Source: Agelas oroides (Eukaryota; Porifera; Demospongiae; Agelasida; Agelasidae). From it: 64,000 bases of DNA. Position 1 is the first letter of the stretch. Each line of letters starts with the position of its first letter. Below the pieces are notes generated by a model. The model did not search any database and was not told the origin of the DNA. It worked only from the letters and a program-made list of their open reading frames with translations. Where the stretch lies: the NCBI GenBank assembly GCA_949130485.1, contig OX422191.1:9171446-9235445 (forward strand), given 5' to 3'. The translations under genes and the position numbers were made by a program. This document shows, piece after piece, positions 36,253-48,764 of the stretch.

Positions 36253-38175
36253 ATGGCAGAAGACAGTTGGTCTGGTGTAGACTCAACTCCTCTGGGTAAG
36301 TTACTGACTGATCATCCAAAGATAGCTGTTGACTGTTTATTATGAAAGAAACTTCCATCCATTCACTGCAACAGGTGAAGATGACCTTCCTGGCGCAATT
36401 AGAGAAATGACTGACGTTGCAGCTAACTGGAGAAATATTGGTACTCAACTTGGGATTCGACATAACCGTCTGGAGGCTATCCAGGGAGGCAAACCTCTGG
36501 ATTGCTTGAGGCAGACATTAGCTACCTGGTTGCAGAAAAACTACAATGTGAAGCAATTTGGAGAGCCAACATGGGTGAAACTGGTGGAGGCTGTCGATGA
36601 TTCAGCAGGTGGGGGAAACCCCTCTCTTGCCATGGAGATTGCCAGGAGACATGGAGGTACACGCAGTGATATAACTGATAGTTGAACATGCATGATGGTA
36701 GTGTCCGTGTACTCACACTAGCATTGTATGTTTCTGTCTCTTCTCGTGGATCAGACCGATTTCATAAGAGAGGCAAACCAGCACAAAATGTTGCAGCTGA
36801 CAGAGATAGGGAATTCAGGGAACTGCAGCGAGAGAAAGAGGAACTGCAACAACAGCAAAATGAATGTCAGGAACAAATTCGAGACCTCCAGCAACAGTTA
36901 AAAGGCAAAGCTTATGTCTCCCCACAGAGGTGCTATGCAACCGGCAAAGGTTTGGAGGTTGCAGTTGTCGGAGAACAAACCACTCTAGTGATGCATGCTG
37001 TGGACATAGATGGCAGAGAGTGCGACAAGCCATTTGGTAGCATGGAATGTGAGCTTGTATCGGAAGCTAATGATTTGGTGGTGGGGTGCAAAGTGGAGAA
37101 GAAGAACAGTCAGTATGAGATCAGCTATCAACCCACCCACAGGGGAAACCACCAGTTGAGCATCAGAGTAGAGGAAGTTCACATCAGAGGGAGTCCGTTT
37201 ACTGTAGTGGTGAAAACGCCAGCTCATTTGAGACAAAGAGATCTGCTCATGGTCAGTTCCTTGATGCTTTCGATTGTGCTAGTAACATTGACATCAGTGA
37301 AATTTCCAATCCAAAGGATTGGGAGCCCAATTCAAATCATTTGTGGGATCTCCTCTCCTTGGGGTGTGGCATTCAGAGACAATGGAGAGATTGTGGTAGT
37401 TGAATATGGAAATCATTGTGTCTCAGTTTTTGATCATAATGGAACAAAGATCAGGACATTTGGGACAGAGGGATCTGCTCAGGGTCAGTTGAAGGGTCCC
37501 TTTGGTGTTGCAATTGATAGTGTAGGCAACATTCTAGTGGTGGATACAGGCAACCGCCGTATACAGAAGTTCACAGCTGAAGGAAAGTTCATAGCTGCAG
37601 TTGGTAGGGAGGGTAGTGGACACCTGGAATTTGATATACCTGTTGGCATTGGTTTCAACCCCTCTAACAAGAAGGTGTACATTTGTGACTGTCATAACCA
37701 CCGAGTTCAGATTCTAAATGAGGACTTAACATTCTCTAGCAGTTTTGGCCGAGTTGGGTTTGGCAATGGTGAGTTTCATTACCCCATGGCTGTGGCATTC
37801 GACAGTACTGGATGTGTGTACATAACTAGCCGCGCAAACAGCCGTATTCAAGTCTTGACACCAGAGGGAAAATTCTTGAGGAAGTTTGGGAAAGAAGGCA
37901 GTGGTGTGGAAGAACTACATTACCCCTCTGGTATTAGTATAGACTCCAATGATGTAGTGTATGTCACTGATCAGACCAACCATCGTGTTTTCATATTCAC
38001 CAGGCAAGGTAAGTTAGTGCAGTCATTCGGGGGCAATGGAACAAGACTTGGGGAGTTCAATCAGTCTGTGGACAAAAGTGGACTAGTTTATGTTAGTGAC
38101 AGATTCACACAATTTTGTTTTGTGTGCTTATCACTGTACATGTGTTACTGCAGTATATGCATAAATACCATCTAG
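36253..38175 (+). CDS. Death-coiled coil-filamin-TM-NHL protein (paralogue D)
   Basis: Three exons: 36253-36295, 36375-36656 and 36755-38175, joining in frame to 581 residues. Domains: Death (~15-107; DDLPGAIREMTDVAANWRNI, FGEPTWVKLVEAV), coiled coil (~122-158; RELQREKEELQQQQNE), filamin/ABP280-type repeat (~168-262; YEISYQPTHRGNHQLSIRV), one TM segment (~272-290; LLMVSSLMLSIVLVTLTSV) and NHL blades (~300-555). No signal peptide; basic residues (KTPAHLRQR) precede the TM, so a type II topology with Death inside and propeller outside is inferred. Filamin-NHL order is that of TRIM2/3/71, but RING and B-boxes are absent. The sixth blade has lost about six residues and the C-terminus (RFTQFCFVC...) runs out of homology; the stop TAG is the first three bases of a foldback element. 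The only copy here with an open 5' half. Confidence 0.8.
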
Positions 38176-38234
38176 CCTCATTCCCAAGCTCTATGTCCCT
38201 GCCTGAAGGGACATAGAGCTTGGGAATGAGGCTA
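38173..38234. mobile_element. TAGYCT foldback, 62 bp, overlapping a stop codon
   Basis: Near-perfect hairpin TAGCCTCATTCCCAAGCTCT to its complement. Flanks AATACCATC and TCTACCATC agree at 7 of 9 positions. Its first three bases terminate the Death-NHL reading frame. Confidence 0.88.
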
Positions 38235-38641
38235 TCTACCATCAGCATTCTGCACCTCATGCTGTACACAAGCTACTGTCATTCATGACGGTATTCTGTG
38301 CCTCATGACAGTATTGTGTATCCAGTTTGCAGTTTTCGTGTAATGCCATTGTACCCATAAAACCTATGCATACACAAAATTGGTATATTATATCACTGTG
38401 TTATTGTTGTTGGGATAACAATTACAAGCAACATATATGAGTGTTGCTGTGGGGTAACAAGTACTGATAATTATATGAATGCATCATCCAGCACTTCTAC
38501 AAGTAGTATATATGTGTCATTGCCAACTTAGGATGGAGAGAGATAGCTAGATTTATACACTAAACTGCATCACAATAAGCCTATTAGTACCTTAGCTAAA
38601 TAAATTCTTGCCTCCTATAGAGTATAGTTATACAGTTCTAA

Positions 38642-41600
38642 CTAGTGAAAGTAGTAGGCATGGTGACCATGTATCACGTGTCTCCTGCCTTCCTGGATAC
38701 TGTAGTCTCTCAAGTCAGGTACGTTGTCTGGGTGCCTCTCATGAAACTGCCTAATGGCCTCAGTCTTACTGAAGGTAGTCATCGTTCGTCTGGTGGAAAC
38801 GGCACTCCGAGGTGTGTGAACGTCAGTTGTGTGTCGCCAATCAGCTGTCTCAGTTCGTGTGGGAAAGACACTTGCAGATTTGGGATGGATGTGTGTTTTT
38901 GTTTGATCTCCAGCTGTGTGTGGTCTTTTGGAGGCAAAGGTTGGCATCGTTGGGTTGACAGTTGGTAGTTGGGGAAGCTTGTGAAGGGTGTAGGGTTGTG
39001 ATGTGTGGGGGGTTGAGGGTGTGATGATGGTGGGTGTGAGATGTGGCAGTGTGTCAGAAGTGAGGGTGTCTAGCAAAGTGGCAGTCGCTGGGAGTTCCGG
39101 ATCAGTCTGGGTAGCTTTGTCCACTTTGATGACACTAAATTTGTGTCCAACTGTGTCATCTCCGCTCGCTGGCAAATCTTGTATAGCCTCTGGCAATTTT
39201 GGCTCCAAAGTGTCTGACATTTCTTCATCTGAATCCATTTCATGCTGCATATTCACCTCAGCTTGCTGTTTGTTCACCATCTCTCCATCTTGCTCAACGT
39301 TCATCATAAAATGGTTGTATCTTTCACAAACACTTTTGTCTGCATGCTGGAGGGTGGTATGAATATTGGCATACTTTCCTCGGCTTTCCGCAGTCCAGGG
39401 TCTTTGACTTTGACGAGACTGTTGAAGTCGTAAAACGTTTTGCACCTTGTGGGTGTGGCCTGGATAGTGGTCAGCGTAGGTTGTTCTGTGGGTGAGTGAT
39501 TTGTGGAGGGAATGTAGAGCTTCTTGTGTGTGGTGTGGGTGTGTGGAGGTGGGAAGGAGTGCAGGGGTGTGTGGAGCAAATTGTTGGGTGGGTGCAGGGT
39601 AGGTATATGACCTCTGTGTGTGTGTGTGTGTGTGGGGGGGGTCGTATGTGGTGTGTGTGTGTGTGTGCATGTGCATTGTGTGTGTGTGGGGGGGGGGGGG
39701 GGGGGGGGGGATTCAGTACAAGCACAATCTTTTATTTAAAGTATGTGGCTAAAATTGCCTAGTCCACCAAAACCCACACTTGTAGTGCGAGCTTCTATAT
39801 TGATATGATGGAACAATCTTTTGTGATTACATCACCCAATTCTGCAGTCACATGACACTAACCTTGTTCCTAGGTCCCACACAACTATTTATCACTTGCA
39901 GTATGAAAATTTTCTTGTTCGTACATGAGCTGGAGAGCCTGGGAACAAGACTGTACCTGTGTATCAACATTCTTGCCTTGTGTCTATGAGACCTAGGCAG
40001 GTCCCACCGAGGGTAGCTCCCTCTCATGTCAATCTCTGTTGGCACGGAGACATGGCGACACTCCACCCTTTGGCCTCTCTCACTAGCCTTCTGGAGAACG
40101 TAGTAGGGTGTGGGAGGGTGAGGGGTGAGGAGGGGGTGAAGTCCACGGGTTGCATCGTGACTGGTTGGTGTTTGGGTGTGTACGCTAACTGTCTGGGCTG
40201 TGTGTGAAAGAATACGTCACAGTTTATCATTAGTAGTCTGATCAGCCCTAGCTTCCCTTCCCCTTGGACTTTAGCTATTTCACTCATTCTCCCCTCCTTA
40301 TCTCTCTCCTTCCTCCTCCTGACCTTCTTTCCCTCCCCTCTTTCATCCCTCTCCCTCCTTCCTTCTTTCCCCCCTCCTCTCTCCTTCCATACTGCCTCCC
40401 TCTTTCCCCCAACTCTTTCCGTCCATTCCCTCCCTCCCTCCCTCCCTCCCTCACTTTCTCCCTCCTTGGTGACTGATGAAGAGGGGTGTGTATCTGGGAA
40501 CACAGCGAATCTTGAGATGTGGGAGGAGTAGGGATGCTCAGCTGGGAAGGGTAGATGCAACTCCTTGCGACTGTGCAGGGGAAGGAGGAGAGTACATTAC
40601 TAACATACTCAATTCCTGCTTGCGAATGTGCAGAAGAGAAAAGACGAGCACACTAAATGCATGTTGCTTCCTATATATGGCCTGGCACTACGTCAATCTC
40701 GCATCTTGAGGTGTTACATCTGCCACTTACAGAATTGTGTCAGAGGTTAGTGGCCGTTCAACTCTGCAAAAACAAAAAAGTGAGACACGTACCACATCAC
40801 ATTCAACGTGTGCACATGTGACAGTGTATGTGTGTGTATTAGCCTTGCTACTGTTTCAGAAAATGTTATGGCTCTCTAATAGCCTCATTCCCAGGCCCTA
40901 GCCCAGCTTCCCATTGCTTGCAGTACGGTTAAGCGCTTAACCGTACTGCAAGCGACGGGAAGCTGGGCTAGGGCCTGGGAACAAGGCTAGCTCTCTAATG
41001 TGTCTGGGTTCAAGGCTAGTGTGGTGTGTGTGTGTGTGTGTGAGAGGAGGAGGAGAATATAGCCTAGTTCCCAGGCCCCGCCCAGTCTTGAAATGAGGCT
41101 AGGGAGAATTGACGTACATCTGGTCCCATGGTCGAACCTCACTGAGTTTCAGACTGGTTCGCGTGTATGCCTGTTGCACTGGAACATCCCTGCACAGACA
41201 CAGAGCCAGAGAAATGAACAGGACATTATGGCTGTGGTTCATACTGGCCAGCATGCACTCTGCTAATGTACGGACCTTTTTACTATTTGGTTACCTGTGC
41301 ACAAAGAAATAGTTATCTCCCATTTTCTGCACTCGCTTCTGAAGCAGGTTGAGGTGGGGAGGGTGGGAGTGGAGAGAGTGAGTGAGGTGGCCATGGTAAC
41401 TGAGGGGAGGGGGGAGGGAGAGTGGGGAGGGGAAGGAAGGAGGGGGAGGGAGAGTGGGGAGGGGAAGGAAGGAGAGGGAGGGAGAAGGAGGGAGAAATGG
41501 AAGGGAGGTGTCCATTAAAATACTGTACTGTACAGTACCAGTTGTGTGCTATGCTGCACACCTGTTTTTACTGCTCTCAATTGGAGGCTACGCGTACCAC

Positions 41601-41720
41601 TCACCGCGTGTTGTCAATGGTGATTCGATCCAGGTGTTGCGGGGTGAGCAGTTGCGAAGAGCGGTAGGTGGGGGAGAGAGGGGGCATGCGCAGCCCTCCC
41701 TCGAACGCCTCGGACGCCAT
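38642..41720 (-). CDS. Orphan protein, possibly axonemal (His/Thr/Pro-rich)
   Basis: Seven exons: 41605-41720, 41295-41399, 41118-41189, 40731-40763, 40455-40570, 39957-40197 and 38642-39611, joining in frame to 550 residues. Each junction keeps phase, including the 33-nt exon 4, which supports the model. Recognisable stretches: GLRMPPLSPTYRS, VQKMGDNYFFVHRDV, RPWDQIVERPLTSDTILRKE, LPFPAEHPYSSHISRFAVFP, PYYVLQKASERGQRVECRHV, and the C-terminal TEAIRQFHERHPDNVPDLRD...HVIHGHHAYYF. The style (short conserved blocks, no globular domain) recalls microtubule inner proteins such as C7orf31/SPMIP4; that likeness is from memory and unverified. No TM or signal peptide. Introns hold two foldback elements; the last intron ends in a (TG)n tract right at the acceptor. 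Confidence 0.8.
39614..39712. repeat. (TG)n tract and 22-nt poly-G
   Basis: GT-rich repeats from 39614 adjoin the exon-7 acceptor of the 38.6-41.7 kb gene and end in an uninterrupted G run (39689-39710). The G run is prone to sequencing error. Confidence 0.9.
39859..39954. mobile_element. Worn TAGYCT foldback, ~96 bp
   Basis: Left end TAACCTTGTTCCTAGG, right end AGCCTGGGAACAAGACTG; arms pair only at the ends. No target duplication. Confidence 0.5.
40880..40989. mobile_element. TAGYCT foldback, 110 bp, with 9-bp TSD
   Basis: Hairpin with ~50-bp arms. TSD GCTCTCTAA at 40871-40879 and 40990-40998. Closely similar to the 103-bp element at 20496 (TTGCAGTACGG core), in an intron of the orphan gene. 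Confidence 0.93.
41060..41101. mobile_element. TAGYCT foldback, 42 bp
   Basis: Begins TAGCCTAGTTCCCAGG, ends GAAATGAGGCTA. Flanks AGGAGAATA and GGGAGAATT match at 7 of 9 positions. Confidence 0.65.
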
Positions 41721-42953
41721 GTCTTCACCAGTCACGTCATATATCTATGGTTCTTCTTACAGCTCTAAGGTACCGTTCTTGCCTCTGAGCCCCGCCCCCC
41801 AATTTACACCGACAAGCATGCAGTTAGTGGGTGTGCCCAAATTGTCATTAACCCCATAACGACATCTGTTAAAATTAATAGCTGTGGGCAAACTACCCGG
41901 ACACGATTCGTCGATCGAGGCACAAGGCAAAAAACGGTAAGTGATCATACGTACAGTGTACATCGTAATTTGTGTACATGTAAGCTGTAAAGATTGTTGT
42001 CTGTAAACAGACAAGTGAGTGTACGGATTCACTTTGTGCTTGGAGATTATAGAAAAGGATGGTCGGGATTTTAATTTTAACCACCTTGATGCTAGGCTTT
42101 ACTGTGACTAATGTCACAGTACGTATACGTAGCCAGGCATCGTGGTAATTAATTTAATACACACGGACTGTAGTGGGTGTGGTCCGGCGGCCTTCTCTGT
42201 ACAGCACTTTCATTGTTTCTGTTTCTTATGGGAGTGACCAGCTTGTGAAGACCTTATTTCTCAGTAGTCTCAGAAATCCTGTAGTCTCTCTTCCCATGCC
42301 AGACACTAACCTCGTTCCCAGGCCCCGCCCAGCTTTTCAGTGTGTGGATGCTAGATAACAAAACCGTTAATTGGTCAGTATTAGCATTGTTCCCAAGCAA
42401 AGAAAATTCTTGGCTGGGGGCAAGGCTAGCCCCACACAAGGTTGGGTTGGGTCTGCTACAGGAAACTACTAATGTATGTCTCATGTGTTTATGTCTCATA
42501 ACAGCAGGAGACCATTTTCACCAGTTTACGGGAATTATCACTCCAAACTGTGAAGTAGGCTTCAGCCATATCAAATAGAAGGTTTTGATCACTTTTAAGA
42601 ATACAAAGTATTCCAAAGAAAATGGAAAATGGGCACCTTGTTGAATTAGAACAAGATGGTAGCTTCTTCGCCAGATGCAAAGAGACACTTAGAATGCTTC
42701 TAGTATGGGTTGAATCGGGCAAAATACCACCGCTGTGTAAGTTAAATTAAGCTTATCTGTGAGACCAATTCGTTTTTGACCAATACCGCATATACTGCCA
42801 TGTATAAAGCTGTATAACCCAACCTTGTGTCTGGGTAGCCTCTTCCCAAGACGCTCAAGAGTGTGTGATGATTTTTTGTCTCATTGATCTTCTCTCGATC
42901 CCACTTTCTCAGGATCGCTGAGGATTTAAATTTGCTGTCTCCATGGTAACAGG
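41721..42953. other. Intergenic between divergent genes
   Basis: Upstream of both the orphan gene (minus) and the large Ser/Thr-rich gene (plus). A lone foldback end (ACCTCGTTCCCAGGCCCCGC) lies at 42309. No exon recognised. Confidence 0.45.
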
Positions 42954-43315
42954 ATGGCCGACTCTGACAGCGATCAACAGCTGCACTATGTGCGTGGTCA
43001 CACGAGGCCTAATAGACGCCGGCTATCTAGCAATACTGTTGTAACAACGCTCGCTGACATCCATTCTGGAGGTGTTGAGGGTCCATCTGGTGACCAGGGG
43101 GCTTCAGGGTCTGAGGAAACACTGTCTGCTCACGAGAGTGGTATGGAGGAGGTGGAGGTGGAGTGGGAGAAGAAGGGGATGGGTGGTGATTTAGCCAGTA
43201 GAGGGAGGAGTGCAGGACCGGAAAAGAGGACGCAAGATACTCACCTTGTTGCCAAGGTAATTAGCCTTATTTTGAGTGCTTTAAACGTTTCACATGGAAA
43301 TAAAGACACATTTTG

Positions 43316-43387
<72 letters not shown>

Positions 43388-43395
43388 ATGTGTGT

Positions 43396-43427
<32 letters not shown>

Positions 43428-46400
43428 CTGCCAATGTAGTTGAAATACTTATAAGCATTACCAATTAAATTATGAGTGCTTCAATTAGAAACCTTCCATG
43501 TAAATTCACCACAAGTACAGCTTGTTCCCAGAAAACTGCACGCCAGGTACAGTGTTCTGGGAATGAGACTATTATGTCACATGACCACGTCCAACCTCCT
43601 CTGCTCCAGCTCCATAGCTTGCTTTCTGCCTTTCTATTCCCCTCCTCAGCAGAAGGACTCACAGCAAAGGAAGAAGGGTTTCGGTAAAGAGGGGAGGCCT
43701 CCCAAGAGAAGGCGTGGCCAGCCTAGTGTGGGACGAGGGTATAAGTGGAGTGATTCGAGTGACAGTGATGTGGAGGGAGGGGGAGGAGGAAGGGAGAGAG
43801 AGGCAGACATGAGGGGGACCAGACGAAGTCGAAGAAGTAATAAAGGTGAGACAGTTCGCTAATGATTGCCATGTCCAGTGACTGTGTGCCCTTCCTTCCC
43901 CCTTCCTTCCCCCTTCCTTCCCCCTTCCCTCCCCCTTCCCTCCCCCTTCCCTCCCCCTTCCCTCCCCCTTCCCTCCCCCTTCCCTCCCCCTTCCCTCCCC
44001 CTTCCCTCCCCCTTCCCTCCCCCTTCCCTCCCCCTTCCTTCCCCTTTCCCTCCCCCTTCTTTCCCCTTCCTTCCCCCTTCCTTCCCCCTTCCTTCCCCCT
44101 TCCTTCCCCTTCCCTCTCAGGCAACCGGCTACCCAGGAAGGACTATAATGAGGGCGATAGCTCACCAACTCCACCAAAACGTCGCAAGCTACTCCGAGAC
44201 ACCACCCCAATGAAAAAACCTCCAGCTCCCAAAAACCTTCTGGGAGAACTCCTCATGGACATACCAGAGATTGACATTTGCCCTCTTCCAACACAACTCA
44301 AGAGTGTTACCAAGGGAACAAGGTATGTTACTCCAGTGCTCTCAATCACTAGGCAGTTTTACACACCACTTGGTTTGTCTGGAGTATTGTGATAAGTTAT
44401 GATATTCATAAGTCCATATGCATTCCAGTTTACATGCTTAGCAACAATGGCTTATGTTTATGCAGCATGCGGTACTTGTTACTATCTTTATTACTGGTGG
44501 TAAATTCTGCCCAGTTTCAAATTTTACGGAGTTACATGCTCTTACTCCAGCCGTCCATTCTTATACACTCTCGTCCCAAGTTATGATATTCATAAGTCCC
44601 ATATGCATTCTAGACTTGTTGGAGCGAGCCTGAGCAAGCCCCAAACTAGCGAGTTGAAGGGTGGATTTTCTTTCTATAAATCACAAGCATATAGGTCTAC
44701 CCTTGTTAGGGAGATGTGGTTCATTGATTGTTATAATGGAAGGTGACAGGGTAGTGGGAGAAGAGGGAAGATGGAGCGAAAGGATGAGGAAGAGGATGAG
44801 GGAGAGGAAGTGAAGGGTGGGGGAAGGAGGGAGGAAAAGAGAGACCTTGTACTAGGCTTAACATGGGGAGAACTTTTAGTCTCTATGGTCAGGTTATAAG
44901 GAGCATGAATTCAGCAATGCTAGTCAGTCAAAAATCTTATGATTGCGTGCTAGTTATAAATAAACTGGTGAGTACATATGCTAGTTATAAATATTGTCAA
45001 ATACAAAACACAGTTTCCAGCTGTGCATGAAGTCACATTATAAAAACTCAATACATGAGGTGACGAGGAAATCGTTGGTGGTTGTTGTTGCTTAGTGGCC
45101 AGGGCAGAAGCATTTCTTCCAAGCAGCCTCCCACCTAAAAACGAAGAACAAGTTCAAAGTTTAACACAGTTTATTATGTTATTAATCTGTTGCCATAGCA
45201 ACAAGTTATTCTTCTTTTGTTATTGAGTTGTGGAGGGCACTACTACAGTTAGTTAGCAATGAAGCAGAGCTAAATCATGTATGTTTATCAAATATGTCCT
45301 TTTGCCATCCCAAGCTAATTCTACATACTAGTGATCCTTTCAACTCTGTCACAAGGTGTGGCTTGTTAACCCCTTCGTAACTTTATTAACCCCTTTGTAA
45401 CTATCACTTGTTAATTTAACCCCTTGACTACAGCACTCACTTGCACTGTATGTTGTTGTTGGGTCCACAGTAGACCTTTCGGCACCAGATAGGATCAGTA
45501 CCCGTCATATCAGAACACTGAGGGCATCGACACTTGTTGCTGTCACTGTCAAAGACACACTTTGGCTTCGAAGGTTGCTCAAGGCACTTGGTTCTCACAC
45601 ACCAGGCTGATTCAGCTGCTGTATCGCAGGAGGGACATTGACATCTGTAGCCGACCCTTTTGCAGCGGAAGTGATTGTTGTCCGTACAGTGTACCTTGTT
45701 GCACTGTGAGAAGATAATGTCTTCACAGCTGTGATTGTGTGAGGGTGTGGTGGTTGTGAGGGAAGAGAGGAGAGGGGAGGAAAATGTGTGTGTGTAAGAG
45801 AGAGGGGGGGGTTGATATCAAAATACACACACACACCCTGACTCAATGAGAGCTAAACTGCTAATCATTATAGAAATGTATAACTATATTCTCTACCTCG
45901 GAATTAAGGACACTTCACTAAACAGAACATACATTTAGTTCCAAGCATTCCCCGCCAAAGACTCTATATGGTTACCATAGCAACTTACTCTCCAACACAT
46001 TTTCCACCAATCAGCTTGCTTCCCTTTGGGCACTCGCATTTGCATGTGTTCTCATTGAACACCTGGTGTGCTGGACACGGAGACCTTGGTGGACACTCAC
46101 ACCGACACCTGTCGTAGTTGAACCTCTTCGGAGCCGGGCAGCAGGTTGGCGTACAGCAAGCACAGCGACCAGGAGGTGGATAAGGAACTGGAGCTATCAC
46201 ATCATCAGCGGCTCCATCTGGTGAGACTGTAGCTGCAGTCGGTGCGGCTTCTTCCAGCTGGGTATAAATGCCAGGAATCCAGTAGCAGAAACCGCATGTG
46301 TTGTTGCTGTTTGGACATGGATATGTGTTGACACATTGCTGACGGTTGCGGATATCCCTGCAGTCTTTGCATCTGCACGAGAGGTGGTCCACGTAGAAGC

Positions 46401-48723
46401 GAATACGGAACCCAATGTTGATCCACCTGCCATTTATCAGCTTGAACACCAGTACACATCGTCGGCGCTGCACTTGAACTCGAGGTAGGCATGGTGGATC
46501 CTTGCAAAAGAGGTTGTTGCAGGTTGTCTTAATGATGGGTGGCCAGTGAAACTCTCCAGGAACTGTATGGATCACTCTTATTGGACCATTTTCACAGCGT
46601 GGGATTGGACGGATAATTGGTATAGGGCGTATACGTGCTCGAGCTTCGTCGACTGTGATCTCTCCACGATCAAGCTGGTCTGTGACGGCTTCATCTTCAG
46701 CCTCTTCGGAAGTGGCTGTGGCTACAGCAAGATGGGGTCGAGGGCAGAAATCTGTGGGGCGGAGTGTAGGGTTGATGATGGTGGCAGTGGCAAAGGTGGG
46801 GGCAGGCTTAACGGTTGCAATTGTCAGGCTCTCTTGTGCCACCTGCAGAGAAGGGATGAAAGGTAATACACTTATGTTGCTAGGAGAAGGTAATAAAATG
46901 CACTACAGTATACATTTGACAAATCAGTTTGGAGTTCGTGGATGAAAGCAGGTGATGATTCTGCGAGACATCAAAGAAGGAATGAAAGACAATGAAAACA
47001 CTTTTTGAAGGAGTAACAACAATCATTTATACACTTCATAACCGCTGCATATTTGCACACGCTGAGCATATACCATCAAGTTGCTGGATAATAGTACCAG
47101 AATGATAGCGATATACACATAATAGTAGCAGTAAATGCACGGAAGATGAGAATTATAGTGCAAGTGATTATTTCTTGTGGACTCACCACTGAGGTAGCTG
47201 CAAGCATGCACAACAGGAGGGCTGCAGTAAACATGATGATGTAAGTGGGGCCCTCCGCAGTCTTCTTTTGTTGAAATTTGAACTAGGACAGTTCTTCTAC
47301 CAAGAGAAGCAACTGCTTTTTATATACCCTTCTTCCTCCTACGACTCATCTCAATGTTTTCACCCAAACTGTCCCCACCCATTCTACTGTGTTGACTCAC
47401 ACCTTGGGATGCAGTAAGCACTCCCACCCACTGACAGAGGAGGTGTTAATGACACCTTGACAAGGTTTTGCAGATACGCCCTACAGTAGCTACAATAGTT
47501 CAGTCTGGCACATGTTGTTTTGGTAAACTTTATGGAGGTGTGGAGTACATTGTACGATAAACATATTTAGCAGCTTATTTGTAGCACAAACATATATTGA
47601 TCAGTTTGGGTTGCTAACTTGATGTATCAGGTACAGAGGTGGAATATTGACATACTTGTGGGGGACACTGAAGCCAGAAGAGAGAGGAAATTGTTAGTCT
47701 AACAAGAAGATGAAGCAGTTGATCTTGTTGTGAATCTAAGGCGATGATGAGTCCTTAGCCATTTGTAGAAGATAAAGAAACCTATTGTAGCACCAACAGT
47801 TTTAATTACTGTACCATAATATTTGTCAGACTATTGTAGTGTAAACATATTTAGCAACTTACAGCACAAAATATTTACATACGTACCCCCTTGTGTTGGG
47901 CTGTTAAAGTGATGATGAGATGGAAAGTTGACATTCTTGTGGGACACTGAAGCCAGAAGAAAGAGGTGTGTTAGCCCTCCTCCAGACACAAGAAGCAGCT
48001 TGCCTTTCTTTGTCTCAACCATTGGATGTAAATTGAAGGTGATAATGAGACTTTCATCATTGGTAGGTAGGTAGGAGAGAGAGAAAGCCTTTCTAGTACC
48101 AACAGTTTCGTCTTGTGCAAAGACATGCACCCACCAACACAATGTGGCTGGAAGAGAACAGAACATACTAGAGTGGAGGTGGTTGGTGGTCTTCAACAAG
48201 GTTTTAAAGTTGTGTATTTCAGGATGAAAATTTGTAACACACACAGTTCTTTTCCATGTTCTTGATGGCTTCAGGACCATAACATCAAAGATGCCTTTAG
48301 TCTCGGTCCCAGACCCAAAACCAACCCCAACACAGATTGCTTTCAATTTTCCCACACCTTATACTGGAAGCGATATACGCACCAGATGAGGTCTGGGGAT
48401 GAGACTAAGATGCCTTGAAGCATGTACAGAATTCAGAGCAACGACTTACAAAGCTCTTTATTGCCTATATCTCATCACCTGGGTGGTGTATATTCATGAG
48501 ATTACATCACTTTCTAAGTATGTGATTGGATGAACAGCATAGTGTAAAATGTGGTGTACTATGAATTTAGAATTGTGACCATGTCATGGTCAATTCCTTT
48601 GTACTAGGAAAGGAGATCATTGTGTTAGTGACACTGTACGATCTACTGCCTTACTTTCTCACTCAGTCTTCAATGTACGCTCTACAATGTCCTTTTACAC
48701 GCACATACACATGCATGCACACA

Positions 48724-48764
<41 letters not shown>

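Noticed and set aside
43659-44213. Gly/Lys/Glu- or Pro/Ser-rich proteins of 115-183 residues
   Set aside because: They translate the homopyrimidine intron of the large gene; real exons on either side are in other phases or end at splice sites.
47831-48355. 174-residue minus-strand gene
   Set aside because: No recognised domain, overlaps a tandem duplication and a foldback element, and no convincing splice or start context.
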